Of a stretch of 64,000 nt of DNA, positions 34,693-45,079 are shown piece by piece. A model generated the notes under the pieces. The model was given only the letters and a program-made list of their open reading frames with translations. It was not told where the DNA came from and did no database searches. The translations under genes were made by a program, and so were the position numbers. The stretch covers positions 2,852,001-2,916,000 of the forward strand of contig NZ_JALRMO010000001.1 in the NCBI RefSeq assembly GCF_023276405.1. Reading direction: 5' to 3'. The DNA is from Paenibacillus hamazuiensis (GTDB lineage: Bacteria > Bacillota > Bacilli > Paenibacillales > NBRC-103111). Numbering within the stretch: the first letter of the stretch is position 1; each line of letters starts with the position of its first letter.

Positions 34693-35154
34693 CTATAATT
34701 TCAACTCCATCGGCTCATTACAATGGCTGAATCCATTTCGTTCATAAAATTCGACGCTCCATTCACTCGGCCAAACGATGATGAACTCGTAGCTGTTCGT
34801 TTTTGCCCACACCTCAATCTCCCTAAGCAGCTTGCTTCCGATGCCTTTGCTTCTGAATTCGGGCAATGTATATACGTTGGTCATATAACAAAAAGGGGTC
34901 GTTATCCGCCCCGGTCGCGGCACTTTATCGATCAGCTGCATATAAACATGGGCAACAATTCGCCCGTCCTGCTCGGCTACCCAAATAAACCATTTGCCTC
35001 CGCGAATCGCTTCCGTCAGGAATAATCTACATTCCGGGTAAAACGATTCATATCGATCTTCCCCGATTTTGTTCTCCATGTATTCATTGGTGAAATCCCA
35101 CCTCATTCTGATCAACTGATCCAGGTCGTCAGTTACAGCCAATCTATAGTTCAT
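34693..35154 (-). CDS. GNAT-family N-acetyltransferase
   Basis: A 153-residue acyltransferase: MNYRLAVTDDLDQLIRMRWDFTNEY at the start, acetyl-CoA loop PEFRSKGIGSKLLREIEVWA near residue 100 and the closing YERNGFSHCNEPMELKL. AAGGAGGACC precedes the ATG. It is first of a two-gene unit with a small membrane protein. Substrate unknown. Confidence 0.82.
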   Translation of the reverse strand: MNYRLAVTDDLDQLIRMRWDFTNEYMENKIGEDRYESFYPECRLFLTEAIRGGKWFIWVAEQDGRIVAHVYMQLIDKVPRPGRITTPFCYMTNVYTLPEFRSKGIGSKLLREIEVWAKTNSYEFIIVWPSEWSVEFYERNGFSHCNEPMELKL

Positions 35155-35179
35155 TAGGTCCTCCTTCGTTGTGATTCTT

Positions 35180-35281
35180 CTAATCTCTCAAATAAAATGA
35201 AATCGTTAACAGCGGGGGAACTTCCTTGGTAAAAGAGCCGACCAATGATTCTTGGGCCAACCTGATCTCGTGCATCGCCAT
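35180..35281 (-). pseudogene. N-terminal fragment resembling acetamidase/formamidase
   Basis: A 33-residue reading frame with an ideal ribosome binding site (GGAGG, 7 bases before the ATG at 35281). It ends at once after SLVGSFTKEVPPLLTI, a segment like the conserved start of acetamidase/formamidase proteins (G-x-F-x4-PPVLTI). The rest of a 300-residue enzyme is missing; the next gene's signals follow within 30 bases. It is most likely a deletion remnant. The family match is from memory over a short stretch. Confidence 0.4.
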
Positions 35282-35303
35282 GAAATCGCCTCCAACAGAA
35301 TCC

Positions 35304-35894
35304 TTATACCCGCTCAAGCGGCCGAGGCGGCCCGGGCGGCAGCACGACGCGGATCTGGTCGCCGGGCCACACCTCGCCTCCGGCGAGCACAATGCCCATG
35401 ATGCCGGCTTTGCGCACAAGGTTGCCCTGCTCGTCACGCCCCAGAACGGCCGCCATGAGGCCCGGCTGGAAGCGGTCGAGCTGCGCGCAAGGGTTGCGCA
35501 GCCCGGTCACTTCAACCATCGCGGAGCCTCCCAGATGCAGCCGAGCACCGACGGGCAGCCCGAGCAAGTCGACGCCGCGCGTGGTGACATTCTCGCCCAT
35601 CTGTCCGGGCGAAACCGTGAAACCGGCCGCACGCAGCTCATCGTGCAGCTCGGCGTGAATCAAATGCACCTGGCGCAGGTTCGGCTGTGATGGATCTTGC
35701 GCCACCCGCGAGCGATGCTTAACCGTCTTGCCCAGATGAGCATCGCCTTCGACGCCCAAGCCTGCCAGAAGCCGAATGCAGCTCTCATTCGGCTTGCTGA
35801 ACGTATGGGCCGCACTGCGGCTCACCGCCACCACGATGCCGCCTTCGTATGTCACTTTGCTTTCCGATTGGTCATTTGAGGTTTTTCCCGTCAC
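35304..35894 (-). CDS. MOSC-domain protein
   Basis: A 196-residue protein with one MOSC domain, the sulfur-carrier module of molybdenum cofactor sulfurase and YiiM-like proteins. Diagnostic parts are LGVEGDAHLGKTVKHRS, RQVHLIHAELHDEL, PGQMGENVTTRGVDLLGLPVGARL and the conserved Cys in LRNPCAQLD. The GTG at 35894 has AAGGGGCG upstream and is preferred to the TTG at 35924. It probably detoxifies N-hydroxylated bases or handles a sulfur adduct; no cofactor genes lie nearby. Confidence 0.85.
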   Translation of the reverse strand: MTGKTSNDQSESKVTYEGGIVVAVSRSAAHTFSKPNESCIRLLAGLGVEGDAHLGKTVKHRSRVAQDPSQPNLRQVHLIHAELHDELRAAGFTVSPGQMGENVTTRGVDLLGLPVGARLHLGGSAMVEVTGLRNPCAQLDRFQPGLMAAVLGRDEQGNLVRKAGIMGIVLAGGEVWPGDQIRVVLPPGPPRPLERV

Positions 35895-35972
35895 GACACA
35901 GCGCCCCTTCCGCGAATCTCCCAAATCACCGCCATTATACCATATTTTGGCACGATTAAGACCATATAATAT

Positions 35973-37055
35973 TCAATCGTTCTTCGGACCGCCCGATTTA
36001 TTCTTGACGTTATCCATCAAATATCTGGCGTATGCAAGCGGGGTCAAATACGTGGAGTAAAACACGGTGCGCAGGCCTGCTTTTCCAAACGTAATCCGCT
36101 GATCCCTGCCGTTCATTTCGATGAATTTGATGCGTCCGCTCTCATCGACAGCCATGTCGAGTCCGATATCCGCCAAATGCGGAAGCCGCTCCCCCAAATA
36201 TTCGGCGATCTCCAGGGAGGCCTCACGGACTCGGCTCTTCGTCTCCTCGACCGGCAGCCCGCTCGCTTCGAACAATTGCTCGCAACGCCTGACCTTGCCT
36301 CCTTTGGCGACGTTCGTGACATGGCGGCCTTTTGCCGCCACTTTTCCTACGATCCCCGTTACTTGCCATGAGCCGGTTCCGCCCCGCTGCACCGAAACCC
36401 TCAGATCATAAGGCCTTCCACGGTATTGGGGCAGCGGGATCGCTTCCTGGATGAGATAGCTTTTTCTGCCGATATATCGTGCAATTAATAGAGCGGTTTT
36501 AGCAGCCGATCTCCGTATCGCCTTCTTCTTTTTTCCGCAAATCTCCCACCGCCCGCTTTCTTTTCGCGAAATTTTCAGAACGCCGTCGCCGACGCTGCCG
36601 CTGGTCGGTTTAATGTAGAGATCGCCGAATTTCCGCATTGCACGCTTCAAATTTTGCCCCGAATATTTCATCGTCTCAGGCAAATATCCGCGCAGCGAGC
36701 CGCTGCGGGACAATATCCGGTAAATTCGGTATTTGCCGAAACGGGTGATTCTGTTGAACATGATGCACGAGCGGGCCAGCTTCTTCAGCTTTCGGGACCA
36801 ATAGGGCGCCAGCACCATGGCGCGGTTATGGATCACCCCCGGAATCGGCCTTTTGACGAGGCGGTACTTCCCGGAACTGTACGTATAACCGCTGGCTGTC
36901 GCCCCGGATATTTTTCGCAAGCTCATATAAAATGGCTTCAAATTTAGCTCGCCCGCCGCCTTCTCGTAGAAACGGATCCGCTCGTAACCGGTTTTCCTGC
37001 TGCGGATCCCCATAAACGTCTCGTGATCGAGTAAGATGCCGACTGTCCTTTTCAT
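35973..37055 (-). CDS. YheC/YheD-like ATP-grasp spore coat protein
   Basis: A 360-residue protein with the full two-domain layout: an N-terminal YheC-type region (TVGILLDHETFMGIRSRKTGYERI, then PIPGVIHNRA) and a C-terminal ATP-grasp (DLYIKPTSGSVGDGVLKIS, YLIQEAIPLPQYRGRPYDLRVSVQ, DIGLDMAVDESGRIKFIEMNGRDQR). It is paralogous to the shorter protein at 12538. In Bacillus the family contributes to the spore coat. The tail is Lys-rich. It is transcribed alone. Confidence 0.82.
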   Translation of the reverse strand: MKRTVGILLDHETFMGIRSRKTGYERIRFYEKAAGELNLKPFYMSLRKISGATASGYTYSSGKYRLVKRPIPGVIHNRAMVLAPYWSRKLKKLARSCIMFNRITRFGKYRIYRILSRSGSLRGYLPETMKYSGQNLKRAMRKFGDLYIKPTSGSVGDGVLKISRKESGRWEICGKKKKAIRRSAAKTALLIARYIGRKSYLIQEAIPLPQYRGRPYDLRVSVQRGGTGSWQVTGIVGKVAAKGRHVTNVAKGGKVRRCEQLFEASGLPVEETKSRVREASLEIAEYLGERLPHLADIGLDMAVDESGRIKFIEMNGRDQRITFGKAGLRTVFYSTYLTPLAYARYLMDNVKNKSGGPKND

Positions 37056-37172
37056 GTCCGACCTCCGGTCAGTGGAACAAAGTAAAAATCGCCTTCTGCA
37101 GCTTATTCAGAGCCCGGAGCATTTTCATAGGCAGAAGCCCATATGGCCGAAAAAATAGGAGATGTCAGACGA

Positions 37173-37208
37173 AAAAAGAGACGGTTATCCGCGAAGGATA
37201 ACCGTCTC
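37173..37208 (-). terminator. Terminator of the acid-sugar/fumarase operon
   Basis: Minus-strand GAGACGGTTATCC-TTCGC-GGATAACCGTCTC, a perfect 13-bp stem, followed by TTTTTTCG, 36 bases past the stop of the fumarase beta-subunit gene. Confidence 0.92.
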
Positions 37209-37243
37209 CGTATTCCATCTAAAGCCGTTCGGCGCAGACCTCA

Positions 37244-37801
37244 TTAGGGCAGCTGCCGATACTTGGCGATTTCCTGCTCGTACAAGTCGCCGCCGTACGC
37301 GTCGTAAGCCACAAGCATCGGGAACGCCTCCACCTGCAGGCGGCGGATCGCTTCCGGGCCAAGGTCGTCGTAGGCTACGACCTCGACGCCCCGCACCTTT
37401 TGGCTGAGAACGGCGGACAAGCCGCCGATCGCCGCAAACGAAACGGCGTTGTACCGCATGCACGCCTCCTTGACCATATCGCGGCGCGGACCTTTGCCGA
37501 TCGTGCCTTTCACGCCGTACTCATACATGGCCGGCGCGTACGGGTCCATCCGGTAAGCCGTCGTCGGCGCGACCGGGCCGATGATTTGTCCGGGCTTCGG
37601 CGGACACGGGCCCGCGTAAAAGATGATTTGCCCGCGAAGATCGACGGGCAACGTCTCCCCCCGCTCCAGCAGCTCGATCATGCGCTTGTGCGCCGCGTCG
37701 CGGGCCATGTAAATCGTCCCGGTCAGCAGCACCTCGTCGCCGGCGCGAAGCTGCCGGATCGCATCGCCCGCCAGCGGTGTCGTCAGATGATATTGCGCCA
37801 T
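37244..37801 (-). CDS. Class I fumarate hydratase / L(+)-tartrate dehydratase, beta subunit
   Basis: A 185-residue protein equal to the C-terminal domain of class I fumarases. LTTPLAGDAIRQLRAGDEVLLTGTIYMARDAAHKRM and YAGPCPPKPGQIIGPVAPTTAYRMDPYAP match the family, the latter with the carboxylate-binding loop. It pairs with the alpha subunit encoded 15 bases upstream; the pair makes a [4Fe-4S] enzyme that adds or removes water on fumarate/malate or L-tartrate. Being in an acid-sugar operon, tartrate or a related hydroxy acid is possible. Confidence 0.9.
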   Translation of the reverse strand: MAQYHLTTPLAGDAIRQLRAGDEVLLTGTIYMARDAAHKRMIELLERGETLPVDLRGQIIFYAGPCPPKPGQIIGPVAPTTAYRMDPYAPAMYEYGVKGTIGKGPRRDMVKEACMRYNAVSFAAIGGLSAVLSQKVRGVEVVAYDDLGPEAIRRLQVEAFPMLVAYDAYGGDLYEQEIAKYRQLP

Positions 37802-37816
37802 CTACTTCGCTCCTCC

Positions 37817-38659
37817 CTAGATGACCGCCGATTTTTTGCGGGCGGCGTGGCACTGGATATTAACGGCGACCGGAAGCGCCGTTATATGGCAGGCGTACGT
37901 CTCCACCGCGACCCACAGCGCGGTGCTGGTGCCGCCGAGCCCTTGCGGGCCGATGCCGGTCTTGTTGACCAGCTCGAGCAGATCCGCTTCCAGCTTCGCG
38001 ATATGCGGCTCGTGATGGTGCTGGCCGACCTCTCGCAGCACCGCCTCCTTCGCAATCGCCGTCACTTTGTCGAAGCTGCCGCCGATGCCGACGCCAATGA
38101 TCACCGGCGGGCACGCCTTGCCGCCGGCGGCGATCATCGTGTCAAGCACAAACTGCTTGACGCCTTCTTCCCCTTCGCCTGGCAGCAAAAACTTCATGGC
38201 GCTCATGTTTTCGCTGCCTCCGCCCTTGGGCAGCAGCGTCAGCTTGACCAGGTCCCCTGGCACGATTTCCGTATGGACGACCGCCGGCGTATTGTCGCCG
38301 GTGTTGACGCGCAGCAGCGGGTCGCCGACGACCGATTTGCGCAGGAACCCTTCGTCGTATCCTTTGCGCACGCCGGCATGAATCGATTCGAGGAACGCGC
38401 CTCCGGTAATATGAACGTCCTGCCCTACTTCCGCGTAAACGACCGCGAGCCCGGTGTCGTGGCAGTACGGCATATGCTCGCCCGCGGCCAGCTCGGCGTT
38501 TTCGATCAGCTGGCTGATGATCGTTTTGCCAAGGGGCGACTTTTCCTCCTGCTCGGCTTTCTTAAACCCCTGCACGACATCGGCCGGCAAATAATAGCAG
38601 GCTTCCCAGCATAAGCGGGCTACGGTATCCCTGATTTCATCCACATGAACGGTACGCAT
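37817..38659 (-). CDS. Class I fumarate hydratase / L(+)-tartrate dehydratase, alpha subunit
   Basis: A 280-residue protein carrying the oxygen-sensitive [4Fe-4S] cluster. Cysteines are placed as in the family: MPYCHDTGLAVVYAEVGQDV, KACPPVIIGVGIGGSFDKV and the third near the end (YACHITALPVAVN). PKGGGSENMSAMKFLLPGEG is a further family signature. The ATG at 38659 has AAAGGTGG upstream. It is followed by the beta subunit. Confidence 0.9.
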   Translation of the reverse strand: MRTVHVDEIRDTVARLCWEACYYLPADVVQGFKKAEQEEKSPLGKTIISQLIENAELAAGEHMPYCHDTGLAVVYAEVGQDVHITGGAFLESIHAGVRKGYDEGFLRKSVVGDPLLRVNTGDNTPAVVHTEIVPGDLVKLTLLPKGGGSENMSAMKFLLPGEGEEGVKQFVLDTMIAAGGKACPPVIIGVGIGGSFDKVTAIAKEAVLREVGQHHHEPHIAKLEADLLELVNKTGIGPQGLGGTSTALWVAVETYACHITALPVAVNIQCHAARKKSAVI

Positions 38660-38702
38660 GAAAAACCACCTTTCCGGCATGCCGCCGACGGCGCATGCCC
38701 GA

Positions 38703-39890
<1,188 letters not shown>

Positions 39891-40562
39891 TTAGTTTTCG
39901 TTTTTCTTGACAAAAACGATCGTCCGGCGAATATGAGAGATCATCGCTTGCTCGGCGCCGTCGGGCATTCTCGCGGCGATTTTCTCGTAGATCAGGCGGT
40001 GCTCCTTGTAAGCCCGATCCAGCTCGTCCGTATGCGCCAGCGCTTTTTTCCGGAACGTTTGGTCATAAGAGCGGATCGCGGAAATTTGCTGAAAAATGTA
40101 ATTGTTTTTGGCGGCGACCCGGATTATTTTATGAAAGCTGGCATTTAATACGATGAGCTGCCCGTTATCCTTGTTCATGGTCGCGATTTCCATCTTGTCG
40201 ATCACCGAGGTCAATTGCGCCAGCTCCGAGTCCGTAATTTTCAGCGCCGCAAGTCTTGCCGCCACCCCTTCCAGCGCCGAACGCGCCCAGTTGATTTCCT
40301 CGATCGAATTCATGATATCGCTCGAAACGTACGTCCCTTTTCTCGCGGAAGTCGTCACCAGCCCCTCCTGCTCCAGCATGCGCAGCGCTTCCTTGAGCGG
40401 AGTCGTGCTGATGCCGAACGTCTCCGCCAGCTCCCTCTCCCGCAAATGATGCCCCGGCTGAAATTGCCCCGATAAAATGGCCTCCTTCAGCTTCTCGTAT
40501 ACGACCTCGCGAATCGAGCGGGTTTGCGACGTAATCGTATCCGCCATTTGATAAAGCTCCAT
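39891..40562 (-). CDS. GntR/FadR-family (FCD) regulator of the acid-sugar operon
   Basis: A 223-residue repressor-type protein: an N-terminal GntR winged helix (IREVVYEKLKEAILSGQFQPGHHLRERELAETFGISTTPLKEALRMLEQEGLV) and a C-terminal FCD domain with metal-type His residues (ASFHKIIRVAAKN, ISHIRRTIVFV). The ATG at 40562 has GGAGGAG upstream; the longer frame is less likely. It lies inside the operon it probably controls, and a 24-bp palindrome precedes the first gene. The sensed molecule should be a sugar acid. Confidence 0.88.
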   Translation of the reverse strand: MELYQMADTITSQTRSIREVVYEKLKEAILSGQFQPGHHLRERELAETFGISTTPLKEALRMLEQEGLVTTSARKGTYVSSDIMNSIEEINWARSALEGVAARLAALKITDSELAQLTSVIDKMEIATMNKDNGQLIVLNASFHKIIRVAAKNNYIFQQISAIRSYDQTFRKKALAHTDELDRAYKEHRLIYEKIAARMPDGAEQAMISHIRRTIVFVKKNEN

Positions 40563-40582
40563 CGACTGCTCCTCCTCTACGT

Positions 40583-41491
40583 TCATGTGATTTTTCCCCA
40601 CGATTTCAAAATGCGGGTCACTTCCCGTTTGTCCTGTTCATCCAGCGGATCGACCGGCTCGCGTGTTACGCCCGCCCTCAGGCCGAGCTGCTCCATCGCT
40701 TCCTTCACCGCCACGACATTATTTCCGTTATTGTATTTCGCCCTTAAGTTTTCGAACGGCACGACGTTTTCCCAAAGCTGCCAAACCGTTTCCCAATCTC
40801 CGGTCCTCAGTGCCCGAAGCATTGCTTGCGAAAGCTCAGGGTATACGTTCATCAGTCCTGAAGTAAAACCTCTAGCTCCTGCATTGTAAAAAAACGGCGC
40901 CCATTTTTCCGCGGTACCGCAGATCCATGCAATGCCGCATTCGGCCGGAATCGTGCGGACCGTTTGGGTAAAACGGGGCAAATCGTTGATCGCGTATTTG
41001 ACGCCGACGCATTTGTCCAGCTTTGTCACCTCTACCAGCACCTCGTCGGAAATATGCGGATCTCGCACGTACAGCACCGACGGGATATCCAGAGCTTCGA
41101 TTACCTTGCGGTAATACGAGATCGCGCCGCTTGTCGTCATATACGGATGGATCGGCTGGTGGATCATGACGCAATCCGCACCGGCCTTCTCGGCATTGCG
41201 CCCGAGCTCGATCGCCGTCTCCGCCGAATACCCGATGCCCGGCATCACAATCGCCCGGCGGGCGGCCAGCTCCGTAACCCGCCTCGTCTCCTCCTTCGCT
41301 TCCTCAAGCGTAAGCGCATAAAACTCGCTTGTGTTGCCGCAAGGGACGATAACTTCGGCGCCGCCTACGATCAAAAATTCTACGTTGGCGGCTACGCCGT
41401 CCCAATCGATCGCCTTCGTCGTCTCGTCGAAAGGGGTCACCGTTATCGCTGTAATCGTTTCCAGCCTTTTACTGAATTCTCCGTAATTCAT
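40583..41491 (-). CDS. Dihydrodipicolinate synthase-family aldolase/dehydratase (DapA-like)
   Basis: A 302-residue class I aldolase-fold protein. The Schiff-base Lys165 lies in VGVKYAIND and the Tyr141 in VLYVRDP; GNTSEFYALT (52-61) is the carboxylate-binding loop. It is the first gene of an operon with a GntR regulator, an enolase-superfamily enzyme and a two-subunit hydratase, so it most likely acts on 2-keto-3-deoxy or 5-keto-4-deoxy sugar acids rather than in lysine synthesis. A palindromic operator lies 26 bases before its start. Confidence 0.85.
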   Translation of the reverse strand: MNYGEFSKRLETITAITVTPFDETTKAIDWDGVAANVEFLIVGGAEVIVPCGNTSEFYALTLEEAKEETRRVTELAARRAIVMPGIGYSAETAIELGRNAEKAGADCVMIHQPIHPYMTTSGAISYYRKVIEALDIPSVLYVRDPHISDEVLVEVTKLDKCVGVKYAINDLPRFTQTVRTIPAECGIAWICGTAEKWAPFFYNAGARGFTSGLMNVYPELSQAMLRALRTGDWETVWQLWENVVPFENLRAKYNNGNNVVAVKEAMEQLGLRAGVTREPVDPLDEQDKREVTRILKSWGKIT

Positions 41492-41516
41492 ACATTTCCT
41501 CCCGACCGTCTCTATG

Positions 41517-41540
41517 TAATATCTGATATATCAAATATTA
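41517..41540. promoter_or_regulatory. 24-bp near-perfect palindrome, operator of the acid-sugar operon
   Basis: TAATATCTGATATATCAAATATTA is palindromic at 22 of 24 positions, with the perfect centre TGATATATCA at 41524-41533. Regulators of the FCD branch of the GntR family commonly bind such TGATATATCA-centred sites. It lies between the terminator of the mutarotase gene and the start of the DapA-like gene. Confidence 0.75.
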
Positions 41541-41562
41541 CCACAATCTTGCAGCGGTCGAA

Positions 41563-41603
41563 ATAAAAAAATAAGGACTTCGTTCTTTTTAGAACGAGTC
41601 CTT
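41563..41603 (-). terminator. Terminator of the mutarotase-like gene
   Basis: Minus-strand AAGGACTCGTTCT-AAAA-AGAACGAAGTCCTT with one bulge, followed by ATTTTTTTATTT. It isolates the mutarotase gene from the acid-sugar operon downstream. Confidence 0.9.
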
Positions 41604-41663
41604 GAATACAGGCTGGATTAACCACCTTTTAAACAGCTTCATCATCCTCGCGGAACCGGATCG

Positions 41664-42659
41664 CTAACCTCTTTTTACGATGTACAAGCGGCTGGTCTCC
41701 TCCCAAATTTCGCCGGCATCGAGCGAAAACAACCCCGATTGTTCCGCCGGCATATCCACGTTAGGCGCATTGACCAGATTGATTTGCGGCTCCGGGCAAA
41801 AAAATCCGGGCGTCGCGTTGTTGTTCCAAATCATCCAATGCTTGTAGGAAGCCCCCGCATCGTAGACGAGCGTTACCTTCTCGCGCAGATCGCTAAGCTC
41901 GGCTCGGTTTCGGCCGTTTTGCGGAACCGACGTGTAGTGATTGTCCAGCGGCTCGAAGAACGGATAAACTCCCTCGCCCTTCAGCTGCTCTTCCTGCACG
42001 GAGAGCTGCTGAAATCGTCCGGTCGGCAGCATCCTTTCACTCATCTCGTAACGCTTGTCCATTGTCAGCTTCACGCGGTAATCCTCCGCCGTACTGCCGG
42101 CCGCGAAAGGCGCGTTCAGCGCGGTATGGAAAGCGAGCAGGCATGGCATCGTCTCCGCGCCGTCGTTGCGTATCGCCACGTGCTGCTGAAGCCCGTCTTC
42201 GCTCAGCGTATACCGAAGCCGGAACGTAAATTCATGCGGAAAATGATTGTAGACCGCGTGCTGCCGGTCCACCTTTAACACAAGCTGGACGTACGCTTCC
42301 TCTCCGTTCACGCCGCTGTGTTCCACTTCCCAAGGAATGTCCGCCAAAAACCCGTGAAGATGGTTTCCAGTCCGCGCCTCGTTAACCGGAAAGCTGTAAG
42401 TCTTTCCGTTCCACGGAAAACGCCCGTCCTCGTAGCGGTTAGGCGGGAACAAAACGGGAATTCCGTGAATGATCGGTCTCGCCTTAAACGCTTCCATTTC
42501 TTCCGCCGCCGGCTCGTGCAAAAACCGGTACCCGCGAACCGTGTCGCGGAAAGCAATCAGATTCGCGCCGACATTCGGCAGCATCACGGCCTCGTACGGA
42601 CCTGCTGTCAGCCAGACGGCTCGTTCGCCGTTGTATTCTTTTTCAGCAACCAATGCCAT
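41664..42659 (-). CDS. Aldose 1-epimerase-family protein
   Basis: A 331-residue mutarotase-fold protein: YEAVMLPNVGANLIAFRD near the start, PPNRYEDGRFPWNGKTYSFP, NHLHGFLADIPWEV with the catalytic His, and the Glu region of FFCPEPQINLVNAPN. Such enzymes interconvert sugar anomers or bind modified sugars. The ATG at 42659 with GGAGG eleven bases upstream is used. It is a single gene next to the acid-sugar operon, with which it may cooperate. Confidence 0.85.
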   Translation of the reverse strand: MALVAEKEYNGERAVWLTAGPYEAVMLPNVGANLIAFRDTVRGYRFLHEPAAEEMEAFKARPIIHGIPVLFPPNRYEDGRFPWNGKTYSFPVNEARTGNHLHGFLADIPWEVEHSGVNGEEAYVQLVLKVDRQHAVYNHFPHEFTFRLRYTLSEDGLQQHVAIRNDGAETMPCLLAFHTALNAPFAAGSTAEDYRVKLTMDKRYEMSERMLPTGRFQQLSVQEEQLKGEGVYPFFEPLDNHYTSVPQNGRNRAELSDLREKVTLVYDAGASYKHWMIWNNNATPGFFCPEPQINLVNAPNVDMPAEQSGLFSLDAGEIWEETSRLYIVKRG

Positions 42660-42763
42660 AATTCCAATTACCTCCATCTTCGTCTGCTTCTATAAAATCA
42701 TACCATACGCCGGGCCTGGAGCAACAGCAGATTTTGCTTTTCCGGCGGGTGCCCGATCACGGA

Positions 42764-42806
42764 TAAAAAAAGAACCGATGTCCCGCTGAATGCGGAAGCA
42801 CCGGCT
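42764..42806 (-). terminator. Terminator of the chemoreceptor gene
   Basis: Minus-strand CCGGTGCTTCCGC and GCGGGACATCGG pair with one bulge and G-U pairs, followed by TTCTTTTTTTA, 13 bases past the stop at 42819. Confidence 0.7.
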
Positions 42807-42818
42807 GCTGACATTAAA

Positions 42819-44804
42819 CTAAACGGTAAATTTGGAAACGATTTCGGCCAGCTTTTCGACGCTTTGCTCCGTAGACCTCATCAATTCGCCTACGTTGCCT
42901 GCCTTCTGCATCACGCCTTCTGCCATTTGCGCTATATTCTCCGTCCCCTGGGCTCCTTCGTTATTGGAGACGGTTACTTCGTTAATGGCCCGAATCATGC
43001 TTTGAATGGAAGCGAGCAGTTGTTCGGAAGTGGCGCTGAAATCTGTTACAAGGTCCTGGATCGACTCCGAATCCTTGTAATACTGTTCGCCGATACCGAC
43101 CATTTCTTTATAATCGGAAATGACGGTTGTATCAATGAATTTCAGCGCCTTTTCGGAGCTTGCCTTCAAGCTGTCCACTGAGTTTACGACTAGCTCGGCC
43201 ACATGCTGGATCTCATTCGCGTTGTTTTTCGAATCCTCGGCGAGCTTGCGGATTTCCGTCGCGACAACGGCGAAGCCTTTGCCCGCTTCCCCGGCTCTCG
43301 CGGCTTCTATTCCGGCATTCAGCGCAAGAAGATTCGTTTTACCCGTAATTTCAAGAATGGACTGCGTCAAAACGTGGATTTGTTCCACCGCCTTGGTCTG
43401 CTCCAAAGCCGCCCTCATCTCTGCATCAATGTCGTTTCGAATGTCGTAAGCCGTTTTTTGCGATTCAACGGCGCTTTCTTTCAAGCTTTGCGCCCGTCGG
43501 CTGATCGTCTCCGCCATCTCCGAGCCGTCCTGGGCTTTCATCGCGATCGATTCCACGGCATTTCCGATTTCCGAAGACGTGGCATTCATCTGCTGGGTCG
43601 ATGCAGCCGTCTCTTCCATCCCGGCAGACATTTCCTCCGTTGTGGCGGATACTTCTTCGATCTGCGCGGTCAAATCGCGTACGTCCCGGTTAGAATTCGC
43701 AATATTTTCCTTTACGACGTTAGTCTCGCGTATGACATCCTGCACAACGGATCTGATCGATACGCCCATCGTTTGCATGGAACGGGCAAGCAGTCCGATC
43801 TCGTCTTTTCTTCTTTTTAATTTGTCGGGTACGGCTTGGCTGAAATCCGCATTGGCAAGCACGTTCAAATGGGTCGCCGCCTGCTTGATCGGTCTTACGA
43901 CAAAACCGGATGCATAGAACGATACAAGTATTACCAGCAAAACGCCGGCAATGACAAGCATCTGCGATGTCCGGGCTGCCGAGTTTACCCGGGCGAACAC
44001 TTCCTTCGCAGGAGCCGTTACGACGACTTTCCAGCCGGTCCTGGGCACGGTCGAAAAAGCGGCAATTTGCTGCACGCCGGAATCGTCCGTATATGTAACG
44101 GTCCCGGAATCCTGAGCCAATATTTGATCGCTTATCGTTTTCGAAAGATCCTCGTTTTTGACAACCTCTTTATAGCTTTTTCCGACGATCTCCTTGCTCG
44201 GATGATATATAAACTCGCCTTTGGACGATAACAAATACCCGTATCCGGTCTGGGCGAGCTTGATTTTCCCAATATAATTTTCCAGAGCGCTTATATTGAT
44301 GTAAGTGGCGATGATGCCCATGAAATTTTTATTGCCGTCGAGAACGGGAGCCGCCACGACAATATTTCGGTTGCCGGAGGAGCGGTTGACGATCACGTCG
44401 CTGACGGCAATTTCTTTTGTTTCCTTGGCTTTTTTAAAATAATCCCTGTCGCTGAGATTGATGGTATCCGCCTTTCCATCCTTGTCAGCCGCGGAGGCCA
44501 GTTCAATTTCCGCATCACTTTCATCGAGGTAGTTCATCACTGACCGGATACCGTCGGTATTCATTTTTTGAAATTCCGGATGCGCTTTTTGCAGCTCCTT
44601 CAACTGCGATGCTTTGCTGTCCAGCCACGAACTGATCGTTTCCACATTGCTTGCTGCCAGGCCGATCTCCTGCTCTTTCATATTTTCACTGAGCACGGAG
44701 TTGAACTGATTAAGCAAAAAGAGGGATAAGCAAAGCAGCGGAACGAGCGCGACCGCTAACTGAATGAGTGTGAGCCTGAATTTGAGCGAATGGACAAATT
44801 TCAT
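42819..44804 (-). CDS. Methyl-accepting chemotaxis protein with extracellular dCache domain
   Basis: A 661-residue receptor. Membrane segments are at about 12-32 and 280-300 ([21 protein letters not shown]); between them is a dCache-type sensor ([31 protein letters not shown], then [15 protein letters not shown]). A HAMP region follows ([20 protein letters not shown]), then a long coiled-coil signalling domain with the conserved hairpin tip [43 protein letters not shown]. It senses a small molecule outside and controls CheA. AGGGGAGG precedes the ATG. Its promoter region is strongly AT-rich. No che genes are nearby. Confidence 0.93.
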   Translation of the reverse strand: MKFVHSLKFRLTLIQLAVALVPLLCLSLFLLNQFNSVLSENMKEQEIGLAASNVETISSWLDSKASQLKELQKAHPEFQKMNTDGIRSVMNYLDESDAEIELASAADKDGKADTINLSDRDYFKKAKETKEIAVSDVIVNRSSGNRNIVVAAPVLDGNKNFMGIIATYINISALENYIGKIKLAQTGYGYLLSSKGEFIYHPSKEIVGKSYKEVVKNEDLSKTISDQILAQDSGTVTYTDDSGVQQIAAFSTVPRTGWKVVVTAPAKEVFARVNSAARTSQMLVIAGVLLVILVSFYASGFVVRPIKQAATHLNVLANADFSQAVPDKLKRRKDEIGLLARSMQTMGVSIRSVVQDVIRETNVVKENIANSNRDVRDLTAQIEEVSATTEEMSAGMEETAASTQQMNATSSEIGNAVESIAMKAQDGSEMAETISRRAQSLKESAVESQKTAYDIRNDIDAEMRAALEQTKAVEQIHVLTQSILEITGKTNLLALNAGIEAARAGEAGKGFAVVATEIRKLAEDSKNNANEIQHVAELVVNSVDSLKASSEKALKFIDTTVISDYKEMVGIGEQYYKDSESIQDLVTDFSATSEQLLASIQSMIRAINEVTVSNNEGAQGTENIAQMAEGVMQKAGNVGELMRSTEQSVEKLAEIVSKFTV

Positions 44805-45023
44805 ATGGTGCCTCCCCTTGCTGTTCGGAATTCTTCGAAATCAACGATATCTTGTTAGCATTTTTCAGAGAAGTTGTCCTTCTCTCGAAGTATAAAAGAT
44901 GCGGCAGTCCACCTCGTCCTCTACGATCATTTTCGACATTTTTCGTTATATATTTTGTTGAATAATTGAATATTTTGTCGAATATCATCGTAATTATAGT
45001 ACATTTTCCCAAAACGGTAAATA

Positions 45024-45065
45024 GAAAAAAATCCGACGTTCGCCGAAAAAAGCGATACATCGGAT
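45024..45065 (-). terminator. Terminator of the GNAT gene pair
   Basis: Minus-strand ATCCGA...TCGGAT with an inner TCGC/GCGA stem, followed by seven Ts, 15 bases past the stop at 45080. Confidence 0.75.
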
Positions 45066-45079
45066 CTAAGCGCCATCGG

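Noticed and set aside
37400-38614. 404-residue plus-strand frame opposite the fumarase alpha and beta genes
   Set aside because: Antisense to two conserved enzymes with clear motifs; no family likeness.
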